NCBI GenBank assembly: GCA_017852395.1
Contig: JAFMLE010000001.1
Location: forward strand, 22,475 to 86,474
Origin: Flavobacteriaceae bacterium
GTDB taxonomy: Bacteria > Bacteroidota > Bacteroidia > Flavobacteriales > Flavobacteriaceae
Length of the DNA stretch: 64,000 nt
Reading direction: 5' to 3'
Below the pieces are notes generated by a model, which had not been told where the DNA came from, searched no databases, and saw only the letters and a list, made by a program, of their open reading frames with translations. Every line of letters starts with the position of its first letter. Within the stretch, counting starts at the first letter, position 1. Made by a program: the position numbers and the translations under genes. This document shows, piece after piece, positions 18,797 through 28,446 of the stretch.

Positions 18797-20086
18797 ATGA
18801 GCAAATACTTTTCGATAGTTTTTGGAATACTTCTATTCATTTCGTGTTCAAAAAACAACCAAGATGAAATAGAAGACACAGATATCGATACCACATCAGG
18901 AACTGGAGGTACGGGTGGTGATACCACTTCTACCCCAAGCTTTTCGGTGGTAAATTGCACCGATGGTCAGGCCGATGGATATGCCTGCTTAGGCTATGAT
19001 TTGTTCGCCTACCTCCCCCTTTCTAATTTTGAAAGTTCATTTGGAAATGATATTTGGGGTTGGACCGATCCCGATACGAAAAAAGAATATGTGATTTTGG
19101 GCCTGGGAGATGGTACTGCCTTTATAGAGATTACCGACCCACTAAAACCGCTGTACCTCGGAAAATTGCCAACCGCTACTGTTGAAAGTGTTTGGAGGGA
19201 TGTCAAGGTGTATCAAAACCATGCTTTTATAGTCAGCGAAGCAAGCGGGCATGGTGTTCAAGTGTTTGATTTAACCCGCTTGCGGGGTGTGACCACCAAG
19301 CAAGCATTTCAAGCAGATACACGACTCACCGGACTTGGGAGTGCCCACAACATTGTAATTAACGAAGACACGGGGTTTGCTTATGTGGTAGGTGCAAAAA
19401 ACAACAATGGCAGTCCACTTGCCAATGGAGGTGCCATAATCATTGACATTAACACTCCAAAACAACCCCAAATAGTAGGCAATTATGCCGCATCACAATA
19501 CATACATGACGCTCAAGTGGTACGCTATCAAGGACCAGATACAGACTATAACGGAAGGGAAATTTTGTTTGCGTCGAGTAGCGACGGCAATTCGTATTCC
19601 AATCTTGTTATTGCAGATGTTACAGACAAACAAAACCCCATCCGAATTTTTCAAGGCTCCTATCCCTTTCCGGTTTATGCTCATCAAAATTGGCTAACTG
19701 AAGATCATCGGTATGTTTTATTAGGCGATGAAATTGACGAACAAACTCACGGCTATCCCACCCGAACAATGATCTTTGACATTCAAGATCTAGATGCCCC
19801 CGAACTCCACTTTGAATTTTTGGGAGAGACTTCTGCTATCGATCACAACGGCTACGTAAAAGGCAATCGTTTTTATTTGGCCAGCTATGCTGCTGGCATG
19901 CGTGTTTACGACCTGTCAGATATTGACAATAAGGTGATTACAGAAATCGGTTTTTTTGATACGTACAAAAATCACAACAATGCTTCTTTTGTAGGAGTGT
20001 GGAGTGTTTATCCTTATTTTGAAAGTGGTATTTTGGCAATTAGTGATTCTGACAATGGTCTTTTTCTTGTAAAAGAGTCCGAATAG
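18797..20086 (+). CDS. LVIVD-repeat / choice-of-anchor B family lipoprotein
   Basis: A 429-residue surface or periplasmic lipoprotein: signal MSKYFSIVFGILLFISCSK (lipobox ISC), then an acidic and Gly/Thr-rich linker (about residues 22-50). The rest is a series of beta repeats carrying the LVIVD-type pattern, for example GTAFIEITDPLKPLYLG, HGVQVFDLTRLRG, GGAIIIDINTPKQPQIVG, NLVIADVTDKQNPIRI and GMRVYDLSDIDNK. This predicts a beta-propeller. Family members are extracytoplasmic and mostly uncharacterised. It is the first of four genes that all encode lipoproteins; the next starts 7 bp downstream. A binding or scaffold role is inference. Confidence 0.85.
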   Translation: MSKYFSIVFGILLFISCSKNNQDEIEDTDIDTTSGTGGTGGDTTSTPSFSVVNCTDGQADGYACLGYDLFAYLPLSNFESSFGNDIWGWTDPDTKKEYVILGLGDGTAFIEITDPLKPLYLGKLPTATVESVWRDVKVYQNHAFIVSEASGHGVQVFDLTRLRGVTTKQAFQADTRLTGLGSAHNIVINEDTGFAYVVGAKNNNGSPLANGGAIIIDINTPKQPQIVGNYAASQYIHDAQVVRYQGPDTDYNGREILFASSSDGNSYSNLVIADVTDKQNPIRIFQGSYPFPVYAHQNWLTEDHRYVLLGDEIDEQTHGYPTRTMIFDIQDLDAPELHFEFLGETSAIDHNGYVKGNRFYLASYAAGMRVYDLSDIDNKVITEIGFFDTYKNHNNASFVGVWSVYPYFESGILAISDSDNGLFLVKESE

Positions 20087-20093
20087 ATTGGTT

Positions 20094-21413
20094 ATGAGAA
20101 GGGCAGTTTGGTTATCAATTGGATTGCTGGCTTTACAAACGCTAACGTTCTGTACCAAAAAAGAATGGAGCCTCCAAACCAAGAAAACACCTGCCCACAT
20201 CTTTAGTTTAGGAGGCACTCAAAATGAAGAAGCCAAAGCAGTAATTGCCACTGCCGATGGCGGATATCTTGTATTGGCCAACACCCAAAGTACGGATGGA
20301 GCTATTGAAGGAAAAAGCACCTCGGACTACGATCTTTGGCTACTAAAATTTGATCAAACCCATACACTGCTATGGCAAAAGACTATTGGGCATGCAGGCA
20401 ATGACAAAGGCAATAAAATAGTACCTGCCTCTGACGGAGGATTTCTTATTGCAGGCTCTACACAAGACCTCAGCCAAGGACAAAATAATACAACGCAAAT
20501 TTGGCTAATAAAAATTGATGCTCAAGCCAATCTTCTTTGGGAAAAAACGTATGGTTATCAAGGTATCGATACGGCCTATGACATAATCAAGACCAGCGAT
20601 GGAGGGTTTTTGATTAGCGGCATAATAGATGTAACTGCATCAAATGGTGCTGGCAATGTACAGGCAAAAACCCAAAAGCATGCGGGAGGCGACTTTTGGG
20701 TGCTGAAAGTAGACCCCATAGGAGACCTGCAATGGAGCCAATATTATGGCGGGACCTATACCGATACGGCTTACAGTGCAGTTCAAACACCTGATGGGGG
20801 ATATTTTATTTTGGGAACATCAGACAGTGAGGATGTTGATGTTTCAAAAAACAGAGGCACTTATGACCTTTGGTTGGTTCGTATAGACCGCCGCGGAACC
20901 TTACTTTGGGAGAAAAATTTTGGTGGCTCACAAATCGATGAAGGCGTAAAAATTTTGGCATTAGAAAATACAAACGTCCTCATCGCAGGAACAACAAGAA
21001 GTACCGATCAACTAATTGGTCAAAACAAAGGTGGAGCCGATGTTTGGATCGTGCAGATCGATTCTCAAGGCGATATAATTTGGGAAAAAACCTATGGAGG
21101 AAGCAGTTTTGACCTTACAACCAATTTACTTAAAACCCCCAACAACAATTTTATCATTACTGGGAACTCCAGAAGTGCCGATCAGGATCTCACCCAAAAT
21201 AACGGTTATAACGATGCTTGGGTTTTTCAAATCGATCCAAACGGAAAAATAGCTTGGCAATCAACTTTGGGAGGCTCCCAAATTGACACTGCAGTAGATG
21301 CCACCACCCTTAACAATGGCACTATAATTGTTGTTGGTAATAGCAATAGTGATCTTGACCCAGATCGTCCCAACCAAGGATTTACAGATGTTCTAATTTT
21401 TTCAATTCAATAA
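20094..21413 (+). CDS. repeat lipoprotein, probable seven-bladed beta-propeller
   Basis: A 439-residue lipoprotein (lipobox near LTFC, residue about 20) built from about seven copies of a repeat near 55 residues. Each copy reads roughly W-x-K-x-(Y/I)-G-G-x-x-x-D-x-A, then S-D-G-G-(F/Y)-x-I-x-G-x-T, then D-x-W-(L/V)-x-K-I-D. Examples are LLWEKTYGYQGIDTAYDI, LQWSQYYGGTYTDTAYSA and IIWEKTYGGSSFDLTTNL. The closing copy is shorter. Such repeats form propellers in exported Bacteroidota proteins; the function is unknown. The start is the ATG at 20094, 7 bp after the upstream stop, and the next gene follows after 3 bp. Confidence 0.8.
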   Translation: MRRAVWLSIGLLALQTLTFCTKKEWSLQTKKTPAHIFSLGGTQNEEAKAVIATADGGYLVLANTQSTDGAIEGKSTSDYDLWLLKFDQTHTLLWQKTIGHAGNDKGNKIVPASDGGFLIAGSTQDLSQGQNNTTQIWLIKIDAQANLLWEKTYGYQGIDTAYDIIKTSDGGFLISGIIDVTASNGAGNVQAKTQKHAGGDFWVLKVDPIGDLQWSQYYGGTYTDTAYSAVQTPDGGYFILGTSDSEDVDVSKNRGTYDLWLVRIDRRGTLLWEKNFGGSQIDEGVKILALENTNVLIAGTTRSTDQLIGQNKGGADVWIVQIDSQGDIIWEKTYGGSSFDLTTNLLKTPNNNFIITGNSRSADQDLTQNNGYNDAWVFQIDPNGKIAWQSTLGGSQIDTAVDATTLNNGTIIVVGNSNSDLDPDRPNQGFTDVLIFSIQ

Positions 21414-21416
21414 CCC

Positions 21417-22187
21417 ATGAAACTACTTATCTACCCACTAATTGTACTGCTGATTTTTGCTTCTTGTACCAAGGAGCAACCAAAAAAAGAAATTGTGCTC
21501 AAAGTAAAATTTGGCCATTTTTGGAATGACTTCGCGGTACACGAACAAGATTTAGAAAATACCACTTACGCTATAGATGAAAAATTTTACCTCAATTTTT
21601 CGCGTTTACGCTATCTAATTTCGGACCTTCAGTTGGAGTCAGAAGATGGTAGATTGCTCAATATAAACCACTATCATCTGGTCGATTTGTCTGACCTATC
21701 AACACTAACGATAACCATACCTCAATCTGTAGAAACCGGCAAATACAAGCACCTTCGTTTTCGATTGGGATTTGAGGACAGTGACAACACAGATGGCGAA
21801 TACAACGATCTCAATGCTACCTCGTGGAATGTGCCAGAACAGCTTGGAGGGGGCTATCATTTTATGCAATTGGACGGAAAATATGGCACCGATCCCGATG
21901 TGATTACCGATCCATTCAATTATCATTTCATAAGAGCGGTAGATGCAACAGATCCCGATAAATTGATATTAGAAGACACTTCTATTCCAATAGATTTGGG
22001 TGCTGTAGACCTTCAAAAAGATGTAACAATTCATATAGATATGAAGTTGGAACAATGGTTCAAAAATCCTGTAGACTGGGATTTGAATACATGGAACACG
22101 ACTTTAATGCCTAACTTTAATGCACAAAAAGCGATGCATCAAAACGGACAAAATGTTTTTGAGTTTTCACAAAACCTTCCCGACTAA
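21417..22187 (+). CDS. MbnP-like lipoprotein
   Basis: A 256-residue exported protein with lipobox FASC (Cys17). It matches the MbnP family (methanobactin-associated copper-binding protein and relatives) in order: early FGHFWN (33-37), RYLISDLQL (65-73), YHLVDLSD (86-93), RFRLGFEDSDNTDG, then a SWNVPEQLGGGYHFMQLDG block (136-154), FNYHF (167-171) and the closing MPNFNAQKAMHQNG. In characterised MbnP, the partner MbnH oxidises a tryptophan to kynurenine and this residue helps bind copper. Trp137 is the candidate here by position, which is inference. The gene overlaps the MbnH-like gene by 35 bp, so the two are very probably co-translated. Confidence 0.85.
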   Translation: MKLLIYPLIVLLIFASCTKEQPKKEIVLKVKFGHFWNDFAVHEQDLENTTYAIDEKFYLNFSRLRYLISDLQLESEDGRLLNINHYHLVDLSDLSTLTITIPQSVETGKYKHLRFRLGFEDSDNTDGEYNDLNATSWNVPEQLGGGYHFMQLDGKYGTDPDVITDPFNYHFIRAVDATDPDKLILEDTSIPIDLGAVDLQKDVTIHIDMKLEQWFKNPVDWDLNTWNTTLMPNFNAQKAMHQNGQNVFEFSQNLPD

Positions 22188-23247
22188 CCAATTTTACGGG
22201 CTATTGGTACTTTTTTTAGGGCTGTCTTGCAAAAAAGCACCTGATTTAGAGGCCTATACGCCTACACCCTACACCCTTGAAATTCCCAAGCTGTTTAAGG
22301 AAAAACTCATCGACCCCGTAATTCCCTTTGACAATCCGATGACCCAAGAAGCCATAGCCCTCGGAGAACAACTTTTTTTCGAAAAATTGCTCTCCGGAGA
22401 CCGAACCCAATCCTGTGCAAGCTGTCATCAGCCCCGCCGCGCTTTTGTCGATGAAACCCGTTTTAGTGATGGCATAGCTGGCACATTTGGAACACGCAAC
22501 GCCATGCCTTTATTCAATTTGGCATGGAACTATGACGAGCGGTTTGCTTGGGACGGTAAAGAACTTGGGCTTGAGCAACAAGCCTTTGAGCCCATCACCA
22601 ATCCAGATGAAATGCACGGCAGTTGGGAAGCAATCATCCGACGTCTAGAAGCGCATCCAGACTATCCGTCGCGCTTTGAAGCTGCTTTTGGAGACGACAA
22701 AATTGATTCGATTCGAATTGTAAAGGCCCTGGCTCAGTTTGAACGTACCTTGATTTCGGCAAACGCCAAATTTGATCAATTTTTAAACCAACAAGTGCAA
22801 TTGACTCCAGCAGAGCAAAATGGATTGGCCGTTTTTATGGATGAGGCCCGTGGCGATTGTTTTCATTGCCATGGTAGTCCCAATAACCCCCTTTGGACCG
22901 ACAATCAATTTCATAACAACGGGCTGGACACTTCTTTTTCTGATTTGGGGCTTGGAGGGGTTACCGGTCAGGCGAGTGATAATGGCAAATTTAGGACACC
23001 TTCACTGCGCAATTTGTCCTATACTGCACCCTATATGCATGATGGGCGCTTTGCAACACTAGAAGAAGTCATCGCACATTATAGCAATGGACTGCAACCG
23101 TCCTCTACTATCGATCCGTTAATGAAAAAGGTACAACAAGGAGGTGTTCAACTTTCTGAAGAAGACCAGGCCGATTTGATTGCTTTTCTAAAGACCCTTG
23201 ACGACCCCCAATTCATTAATAATTCCCGTTTTAACATCAATAATTAA
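22153..23247 (+). CDS. MbnH/MauG-like dihaem cytochrome c peroxidase-family lipoprotein
   Basis: A 364-residue exported dihaem protein. The lipobox is near LSCKK (Cys about 25). Two haem attachment sites are intact: C88-A-S-C91-H92 and C236-F-H-C239-H240. Other family features are FAWDGKELGLEQQAFEPI near residue 135, KFRTPSLRNLSYTAPYMHDGRF near 280, and LIAFLKTL near the end. The family covers peroxide-reducing CcpA and tryptophan-oxidising MauG/MbnH. Partnership with an MbnP-like gene favours the MbnH role. The start ATG at 22153 is chosen because it begins the hydrophobic signal; an earlier ATG at 22120 would add 11 polar residues. Confidence 0.85.
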   Translation: MFLSFHKTFPTNQFYGLLVLFLGLSCKKAPDLEAYTPTPYTLEIPKLFKEKLIDPVIPFDNPMTQEAIALGEQLFFEKLLSGDRTQSCASCHQPRRAFVDETRFSDGIAGTFGTRNAMPLFNLAWNYDERFAWDGKELGLEQQAFEPITNPDEMHGSWEAIIRRLEAHPDYPSRFEAAFGDDKIDSIRIVKALAQFERTLISANAKFDQFLNQQVQLTPAEQNGLAVFMDEARGDCFHCHGSPNNPLWTDNQFHNNGLDTSFSDLGLGGVTGQASDNGKFRTPSLRNLSYTAPYMHDGRFATLEEVIAHYSNGLQPSSTIDPLMKKVQQGGVQLSEEDQADLIAFLKTLDDPQFINNSRFNINN

Positions 23248-23306
23248 ACCTTATAGAGGCATAAGGATTTAATGCCTAGGGGCTCGTGTTAAGCCAATAG
23301 AAATCG

Positions 23307-23314
23307 TATATTTG
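23307..23314 (+). promoter_or_regulatory. suf operon -7 promoter box (TATATTTG)
   Basis: TATATTTG is an exact TAnnTTTG match 29 nt before the sufA ATG at 23344. I do not find a TTG at the usual -33 distance. The leader is longer than for most genes here, which leaves space for regulation. I do not recognise an IscR-type site. Confidence 0.55.
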
Positions 23315-23343
23315 TACCTTATTTAGAATCAAACTATTCTAAA

Positions 23344-23673
23344 ATGATAAAAGTTGCTCCTACTGCTAAAGAAAAAGTTAGTGCCTTGATGCGTGAAGAA
23401 GGCTTTGACCCTGCGACAGCCCATGTACGTGTGGGTGTCAAAAGCGGGGGCTGTTCGGGACTTTCTTACGAGCTCAAATTTGATCAAGAAAGCAAACCCG
23501 ATGACCACCTTTATGAAGACAATGGTGTTCGGATTGTAGTTGACAAAAAGAGTCTGCTCTATTTGATCGGAACTACCTTAGAATATTCAGGAGGACTCAA
23601 CGGGAAAGGTTTTGTGTTCAACAACCCCAATGCCCAAAGAACTTGCGGCTGTGGAGAAAGTTTTTCACTCTAA
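23344..23673 (+). CDS. sufA: Fe-S cluster carrier/scaffold SufA (IscA/HesB family)
   Basis: A 109-residue A-type carrier that receives Fe-S clusters from SufBCD and passes them to target enzymes. The three conserved cysteines are present: Cys38 in SGGCSGLSY and the two of TCGCGESF near the C-terminus. Length is normal. It is the first gene of an eight-gene suf operon and is followed after 11 bp by sufB. Assignment to SufA rather than IscA rests on this context. Confidence 0.93.
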   Translation: MIKVAPTAKEKVSALMREEGFDPATAHVRVGVKSGGCSGLSYELKFDQESKPDDHLYEDNGVRIVVDKKSLLYLIGTTLEYSGGLNGKGFVFNNPNAQRTCGCGESFSL

Positions 23674-23684
23674 AAAATGGACCG

Positions 23685-25130
23685 ATGGCGTATACAGAAG
23701 AAGAATTAAAAAAAGAACTCGAAACTAAAGAATACGAATACGGATTTTATACCGATATCGATTCGGAAACGTTTGCCAAAGGGCTTAATGAAGATGTGAT
23801 CAAGCAGATTTCTGCGAAAAAAAAGGAACCCCAATGGATGACAGATTGGCGTCTAGAAGCCTATCGCGCATGGAAAGATATGATCGAACCCGAATGGGCC
23901 AATGTGCAATACGAAAAGCCCGATTTTCAGGACATCTCCTACTACTCTGCCCCAAAAAAGAAGGACAAATATGAAAGTCTCGACGAGGTAGATCCCGAAT
24001 TGATCGCTACATTCAACAAATTGGGGATATCCGTTGACGAGCAAAAGAAATTGACCGGCGTGGCCGTGGACATCGTTATGGATTCTGTTTCGGTGGCAAC
24101 AACTTTTAAAGAAACGCTTGCCGAAAAGGGCATCATCTTTTGCCCCATTTCTGAAGCGATACAAGAACACCCCGAATTGGTTAGAAAATACCTCGGAACG
24201 GTCGTGCCGCCCAAAGATAACTTTTATGCAGCCCTAAACTCGGCGGTATTTTCAGACGGTTCATTTTGCTACATCCCCAAAGGCGTTAAGTGCCCGATGG
24301 AATTGTCAACCTACTTTAGGATCAATCAGGCCGGGACAGGACAATTTGAGCGTACCTTAGTCATTGCCGACGAAAGCAGCTATGTCAGCTATCTTGAAGG
24401 ATGCACAGCACCCTCACGCGATGAAAACCAATTGCACGCAGCGGTGGTAGAGCTTATTGCTTTGGACCATGCAGAGATCAAATATTCGACCGTTCAAAAT
24501 TGGTTTCCTGGAAACAAAGAGGGTAAGGGAGGCGTATATAATTTTGTAACCAAAAGAGGAATTTGCCACAAGCGCTCCAAAATCTCATGGACACAAGTAG
24601 AAACAGGTTCTGCCGTCACTTGGAAATACCCCTCATGTATTTTAAAAGGCGATCATTCTATCGGAGAATTTTATTCCATTGCAGTAACCAATAATTTTCA
24701 ACAAGCGGACACAGGAACAAAAATGGTTCACTTGGGCAAAAACACCCGAAGTACAATCATCTCCAAAGGTATATCAGCAGGAAAATCACAAAACAGCTAT
24801 CGGGGACTGGTTCAAATCAATGCACGTGCCAAAAATGCACGAAATTTTTCGCAATGCGACTCGCTGTTGATGGGCAATGAATGCGGGGCACACACCTTTC
24901 CGTATATAGAGGCCAAAAACAATACAGCACAAATCGAACACGAAGCAACGACCAGCAAAATCGGTGAAGATCAAATATTTTATTGCAATCAACGAGGTAT
25001 TGACACCGAAAAGGCGATCGCGTTGATTGTCAATGGATTTAGTAAAGAAGTATTGAATAAGCTCCCAATGGAATTTGCCATAGAAGCTCAAAAATTATTA
25101 GAAATTTCCCTCGAAGGATCTGTAGGGTAA
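23685..25130 (+). CDS. sufB: Fe-S cluster assembly scaffold SufB
   Basis: A 481-residue scaffold component that assembles Fe-S clusters with SufC and SufD in the cytoplasm. The family blocks [65 protein letters not shown] and [23 protein letters not shown] are present. The conserved late Cys in [23 protein letters not shown] is visible. The true start is the ATG at 23685 ([12 protein letters not shown]); an upstream in-frame start lies inside sufA. Confidence 0.96.
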   Translation: MAYTEEELKKELETKEYEYGFYTDIDSETFAKGLNEDVIKQISAKKKEPQWMTDWRLEAYRAWKDMIEPEWANVQYEKPDFQDISYYSAPKKKDKYESLDEVDPELIATFNKLGISVDEQKKLTGVAVDIVMDSVSVATTFKETLAEKGIIFCPISEAIQEHPELVRKYLGTVVPPKDNFYAALNSAVFSDGSFCYIPKGVKCPMELSTYFRINQAGTGQFERTLVIADESSYVSYLEGCTAPSRDENQLHAAVVELIALDHAEIKYSTVQNWFPGNKEGKGGVYNFVTKRGICHKRSKISWTQVETGSAVTWKYPSCILKGDHSIGEFYSIAVTNNFQQADTGTKMVHLGKNTRSTIISKGISAGKSQNSYRGLVQINARAKNARNFSQCDSLLMGNECGAHTFPYIEAKNNTAQIEHEATTSKIGEDQIFYCNQRGIDTEKAIALIVNGFSKEVLNKLPMEFAIEAQKLLEISLEGSVG

Positions 25131-25141
25131 ATCATAAAGCT

Positions 25142-25894
25142 ATGTTGACGATTGAAAATTTACACGCTCAAGTAGAGGGCAAAAAAATATTAAAAGGGAT
25201 TGATCTAGACATCAAACCAGGCGAGGTTCATGCTATAATGGGACCCAACGGTTCCGGCAAGAGCACCTTATCATCGGTGATCGCCGGCAATGAAGATTTT
25301 GAGACCACAGCAGGGACCATCTTACTCAGGGGAGAAGACCTTACTGAACTTAGCCCCGAAGAACGCGCCCATAAAGGCATTTTCCTTTCGTTTCAATATC
25401 CTGTAGAAATCCCTGGAGTATCCGTAACCAATTTTATCAAAACAGCCATCAATGCAAATCGAAAAGCAAAAGGGCAAGAAGATATGCCAAGTAACGAGAT
25501 GCTCAAAAAAATTCGGGAGAAAGCAAAACTACTCGAAATAGATTCTAAATTTTTATCGCGTTCGCTCAACGAAGGATTTTCTGGTGGAGAAAAAAAGCGA
25601 AACGAAATTTTCCAAATGGCCATGCTCGAACCCCAATTGGCCATACTTGATGAAACCGACTCAGGACTCGATATCGATGCACTCAAAATTGTGGCCAATG
25701 GCGTCAACAAACTTCGTAGCAAAGACAATGCGATTGTCGTAATTACCCATTATCAAAGGCTATTGGACTACATCGTGCCCGATTTTGTTCACGTCCTTTA
25801 TGATGGCAAAATTGTTAAATCCGGAACCAAAGAATTGGCCCAAGAACTGGAAGCCAAAGGATACGATTGGATCAAACAAGAAATGGTAGAATAG
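25142..25894 (+). CDS. sufC: Fe-S assembly ATPase SufC
   Basis: A 250-residue ABC-type ATPase that drives conformational change in the SufBCD scaffold. Walker A is GPNGSGKST (about residues 34-42), the signature is [16 protein letters not shown] near 143-158, and Walker B is [14 protein letters not shown]. SufC is a soluble ABC protein rather than a transporter. The [11 protein letters not shown] signature is typical of SufC and separates it from transport ATPases. It is followed directly by sufD with no gap. Confidence 0.97.
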   Translation: MLTIENLHAQVEGKKILKGIDLDIKPGEVHAIMGPNGSGKSTLSSVIAGNEDFETTAGTILLRGEDLTELSPEERAHKGIFLSFQYPVEIPGVSVTNFIKTAINANRKAKGQEDMPSNEMLKKIREKAKLLEIDSKFLSRSLNEGFSGGEKKRNEIFQMAMLEPQLAILDETDSGLDIDALKIVANGVNKLRSKDNAIVVITHYQRLLDYIVPDFVHVLYDGKIVKSGTKELAQELEAKGYDWIKQEMVE

Positions 25895-27211
25895 ATGGAA
25901 CTCAAAGACAAACTTTTAGATTCGTTCATTGCATTTGAAGAAGACTTTGTCTTAGACGAAGAATTGCATCAAAAAAGAATCGATGCCCTAAAAATATTTG
26001 AATCAAAAGGGTTTCCTACCAAAAAATTAGAGGGTTGGAAATACACCTCACTTGAGCGCCTTTTGAAAAAAGATTACATCTTGTTTTCTAAAAGCGATAA
26101 TTATATCGACCTCAAAGACGTAAAAAAATATTTTTTATACGATGTAGACACCTACAAAATTGTGTTTATTGATGGGGTCTATAGTCCCTTTTTATCCGAT
26201 ACCACACATGATGGAATCGATGCCTGTTTGATGTCTGCCGCGCTCACCAAGCCCAAGTACCGCAAATTGGTTGATACCTATTTTAACAAAATTGCCGATG
26301 GTCAAGACAGTATGACCGCTCTCAATACATCGTTTACCAAAGAGGGGGCATATATCTATATCCCCAAAAATACCGTAGCCCAAAAACCCATAGAAATCGT
26401 ACATTTTGCAACGGGCAACGAACACGCCCTTTGGCTACAACCCAGAAATCTGATAGTTGTAGACCAAAACGCCCAAGTACAGATCATAGAGCGTCATCAA
26501 AGTCTCAAACCCCATGAGTTGGTCACCAACAGTGTTACTGAAATTTATGCGCATAAGGAAGCCTATGTGGATTATTACAAACTGCAAAATGACCTCGACA
26601 CTGCATCGCTGATTGACAACACCTACATCGCTCAAGAAAAACAAAGCAATGTCAGTGTTCATACGTTTTCTTTTGGAGGTAAATTAATCCGTAACAACCT
26701 CAATTTTTACCATCGTGGCGAGCACCTCAATTCGACCCTCAAAGGGATTACCATACTTCAGGCGCAGCAACATGTCGATCACTATACCTTAGTCCACCAT
26801 GCCCATCCCAATTGTGAAAGTCATCAAGACTACAAAGGGGTTTTTAGCGATCGTTCTACAGGGGTTTTTAACGGAAAAATTTTGGTGGATAAAATTGCGC
26901 AAAAAACAAACGCTTTTCAACAAAACAACAACATATTGCTGGACGACAAAACAACCGTAAACACCAAGCCACAGCTAGAAATCTTTGCCGATGATGTCAA
27001 ATGTTCTCACGGTTGTACCATTGGTCAGCTTGACGAAGAAGCACTTTTTTATTTAAAGACACGAGGCATTCCTCATAAAGAAGCCAAGGCCCTTTTGACC
27101 TACGCTTTTGCTAACAATGTACTAGAAAGCGTGCAGCTACCTGCACTTAAAAAACGCATCAACCATCTGATTGCTTCAAAACTTGGTGTTAATTTAGGTT
27201 TTGACTTATAA
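25895..27211 (+). CDS. sufD: Fe-S assembly scaffold SufD
   Basis: A 438-residue SufD, the paralogue of SufB in the SufBCD complex. Family blocks are KTKKLEGWKYTS-like text near residue 40 (KKLEGWKYTSLERLL), NFYHRGEHLNSTLKGIT near 270, GVFSDRSTGVFNGKILV, the conserved KTNAFQQNNNILLDDKT, and DDVKCSHGCTIGQLDEEALFYLKTRGI near the C-terminus. The start codon follows the sufC stop directly, suggesting matched translation of the two. Confidence 0.96.
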   Translation: MELKDKLLDSFIAFEEDFVLDEELHQKRIDALKIFESKGFPTKKLEGWKYTSLERLLKKDYILFSKSDNYIDLKDVKKYFLYDVDTYKIVFIDGVYSPFLSDTTHDGIDACLMSAALTKPKYRKLVDTYFNKIADGQDSMTALNTSFTKEGAYIYIPKNTVAQKPIEIVHFATGNEHALWLQPRNLIVVDQNAQVQIIERHQSLKPHELVTNSVTEIYAHKEAYVDYYKLQNDLDTASLIDNTYIAQEKQSNVSVHTFSFGGKLIRNNLNFYHRGEHLNSTLKGITILQAQQHVDHYTLVHHAHPNCESHQDYKGVFSDRSTGVFNGKILVDKIAQKTNAFQQNNNILLDDKTTVNTKPQLEIFADDVKCSHGCTIGQLDEEALFYLKTRGIPHKEAKALLTYAFANNVLESVQLPALKKRINHLIASKLGVNLGFDL

Positions 27212-27215
27212 ACCC

Positions 27216-28430
27216 ATGATAGACGTAGCCCGAATTCGAGAAGATTTTCCGATTCTAAATAGAAAAGTCCATGGACAACCCTTGGTCTATTTTGACAATG
27301 CTGCGACTTCACAAACTCCAAAGCAGGTCATCAACTCGATTGTTGATTATTATGAAAACTACAATGCCAACATCCACAGAGGTGTTCACGCATTGAGTCA
27401 GGAGGCGACCGACGCATATGAACAAGCCCGAATCAAAATCCAGAAACATTTTAACGCGGCACATTCCCATGAAATTATTTTTACTTCAGGGACCACACAT
27501 GCAATAAATATTATTGCTTCGGGATATCAAACCTTACTAGGTCCCGGTGACGAGTTGTTGGTTTCGGCCATGGAGCATCATTCCAATATAGTGCCTTGGC
27601 AAATGTTGTGTGAAAAAACAGGTGCGCAGCTCAAAGTCATCCCGATGCTTCCTAATGGCACCTTGGATTTGGAGGCGTATCAAAAACTTTTGAGCCCTCG
27701 CACTCAGTTGGTATTTGTCAACCATGTTTCCAATGCCCTAGGGACCATTAACCCCATAGAAAAACTAATCGCTGCCGCTCATGCTGTTGATGCCAAAATT
27801 GTGATTGATGGTGCTCAAGCAGCACCTCATATTGCCACCGACCTCCAACAATTGGACTTGGACTATTATGTAACATCGGCACATAAAATTTGTGGCCCCA
27901 CAGGCGTTGGAATCTTGTATGGCAAATCAGCGCTACTTAACCTCTTGCCACCTTATCAAGGAGGCGGTGAGATGATCGCTACCGTAACTTTTGAAAAGAC
28001 TACCTATGCAGGGCTACCCCATAAGTTTGAGGCAGGAACACCCAATATCGCTGGAGGGATAGCCTTTGGTGCTGCTATAGATTATATACAGTCCATTGGC
28101 ATCGACGCCATCGCCGCATACGAAGAAGAATTATTGCGCTATGCAACTGCACAGCTTTCCAAAATTGAGGGCCTAAAAATTTATGGCCAAGCACCACACA
28201 AAACTGCCGTAATTTCCTTTAATGTAGGAGCGATCCATCCTTATGATATCGGCACAATATTAGATAAAATGGGTATCGCTGTTCGTACGGGGCACCACTG
28301 TGCGCAACCCATTATGGACTATTATCAGATACCAGGTACGGTCCGAGCTTCTTTTAGTTTTTATAACACCAAAGAAGAAATTGATCGTTTGGTTGTGGCG
28401 GTCAATAAAGCCAAAATGATGTTAGAATAA
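27216..28430 (+). CDS. sufS: cysteine desulfurase SufS
   Basis: A PLP-dependent enzyme that removes sulfur from cysteine as a persulfide for Fe-S assembly. The 404-residue class V aminotransferase carries the PLP lysine at K224 (TSAHKICGPTG) and the persulfide cysteine at C362 (RTGHHCAQP), as in group II desulfurases. The start is ATG 27216 (MIDVARIREDFPIL), 4 nt after the sufD stop. A TTG in the overlap with sufD would add only five residues. Confidence 0.96.
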   Translation: MIDVARIREDFPILNRKVHGQPLVYFDNAATSQTPKQVINSIVDYYENYNANIHRGVHALSQEATDAYEQARIKIQKHFNAAHSHEIIFTSGTTHAINIIASGYQTLLGPGDELLVSAMEHHSNIVPWQMLCEKTGAQLKVIPMLPNGTLDLEAYQKLLSPRTQLVFVNHVSNALGTINPIEKLIAAAHAVDAKIVIDGAQAAPHIATDLQQLDLDYYVTSAHKICGPTGVGILYGKSALLNLLPPYQGGGEMIATVTFEKTTYAGLPHKFEAGTPNIAGGIAFGAAIDYIQSIGIDAIAAYEEELLRYATAQLSKIEGLKIYGQAPHKTAVISFNVGAIHPYDIGTILDKMGIAVRTGHHCAQPIMDYYQIPGTVRASFSFYNTKEEIDRLVVAVNKAKMMLE

Positions 28431-28446
28431 ATCAGTAAATTGCCTT

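Noticed and set aside
23249-23266. Hairpin after the dihaem gene as a terminator
   Set aside because: The stem is only 6 bp (CCTTAT/ATAAGG) and no T-run follows on either strand.
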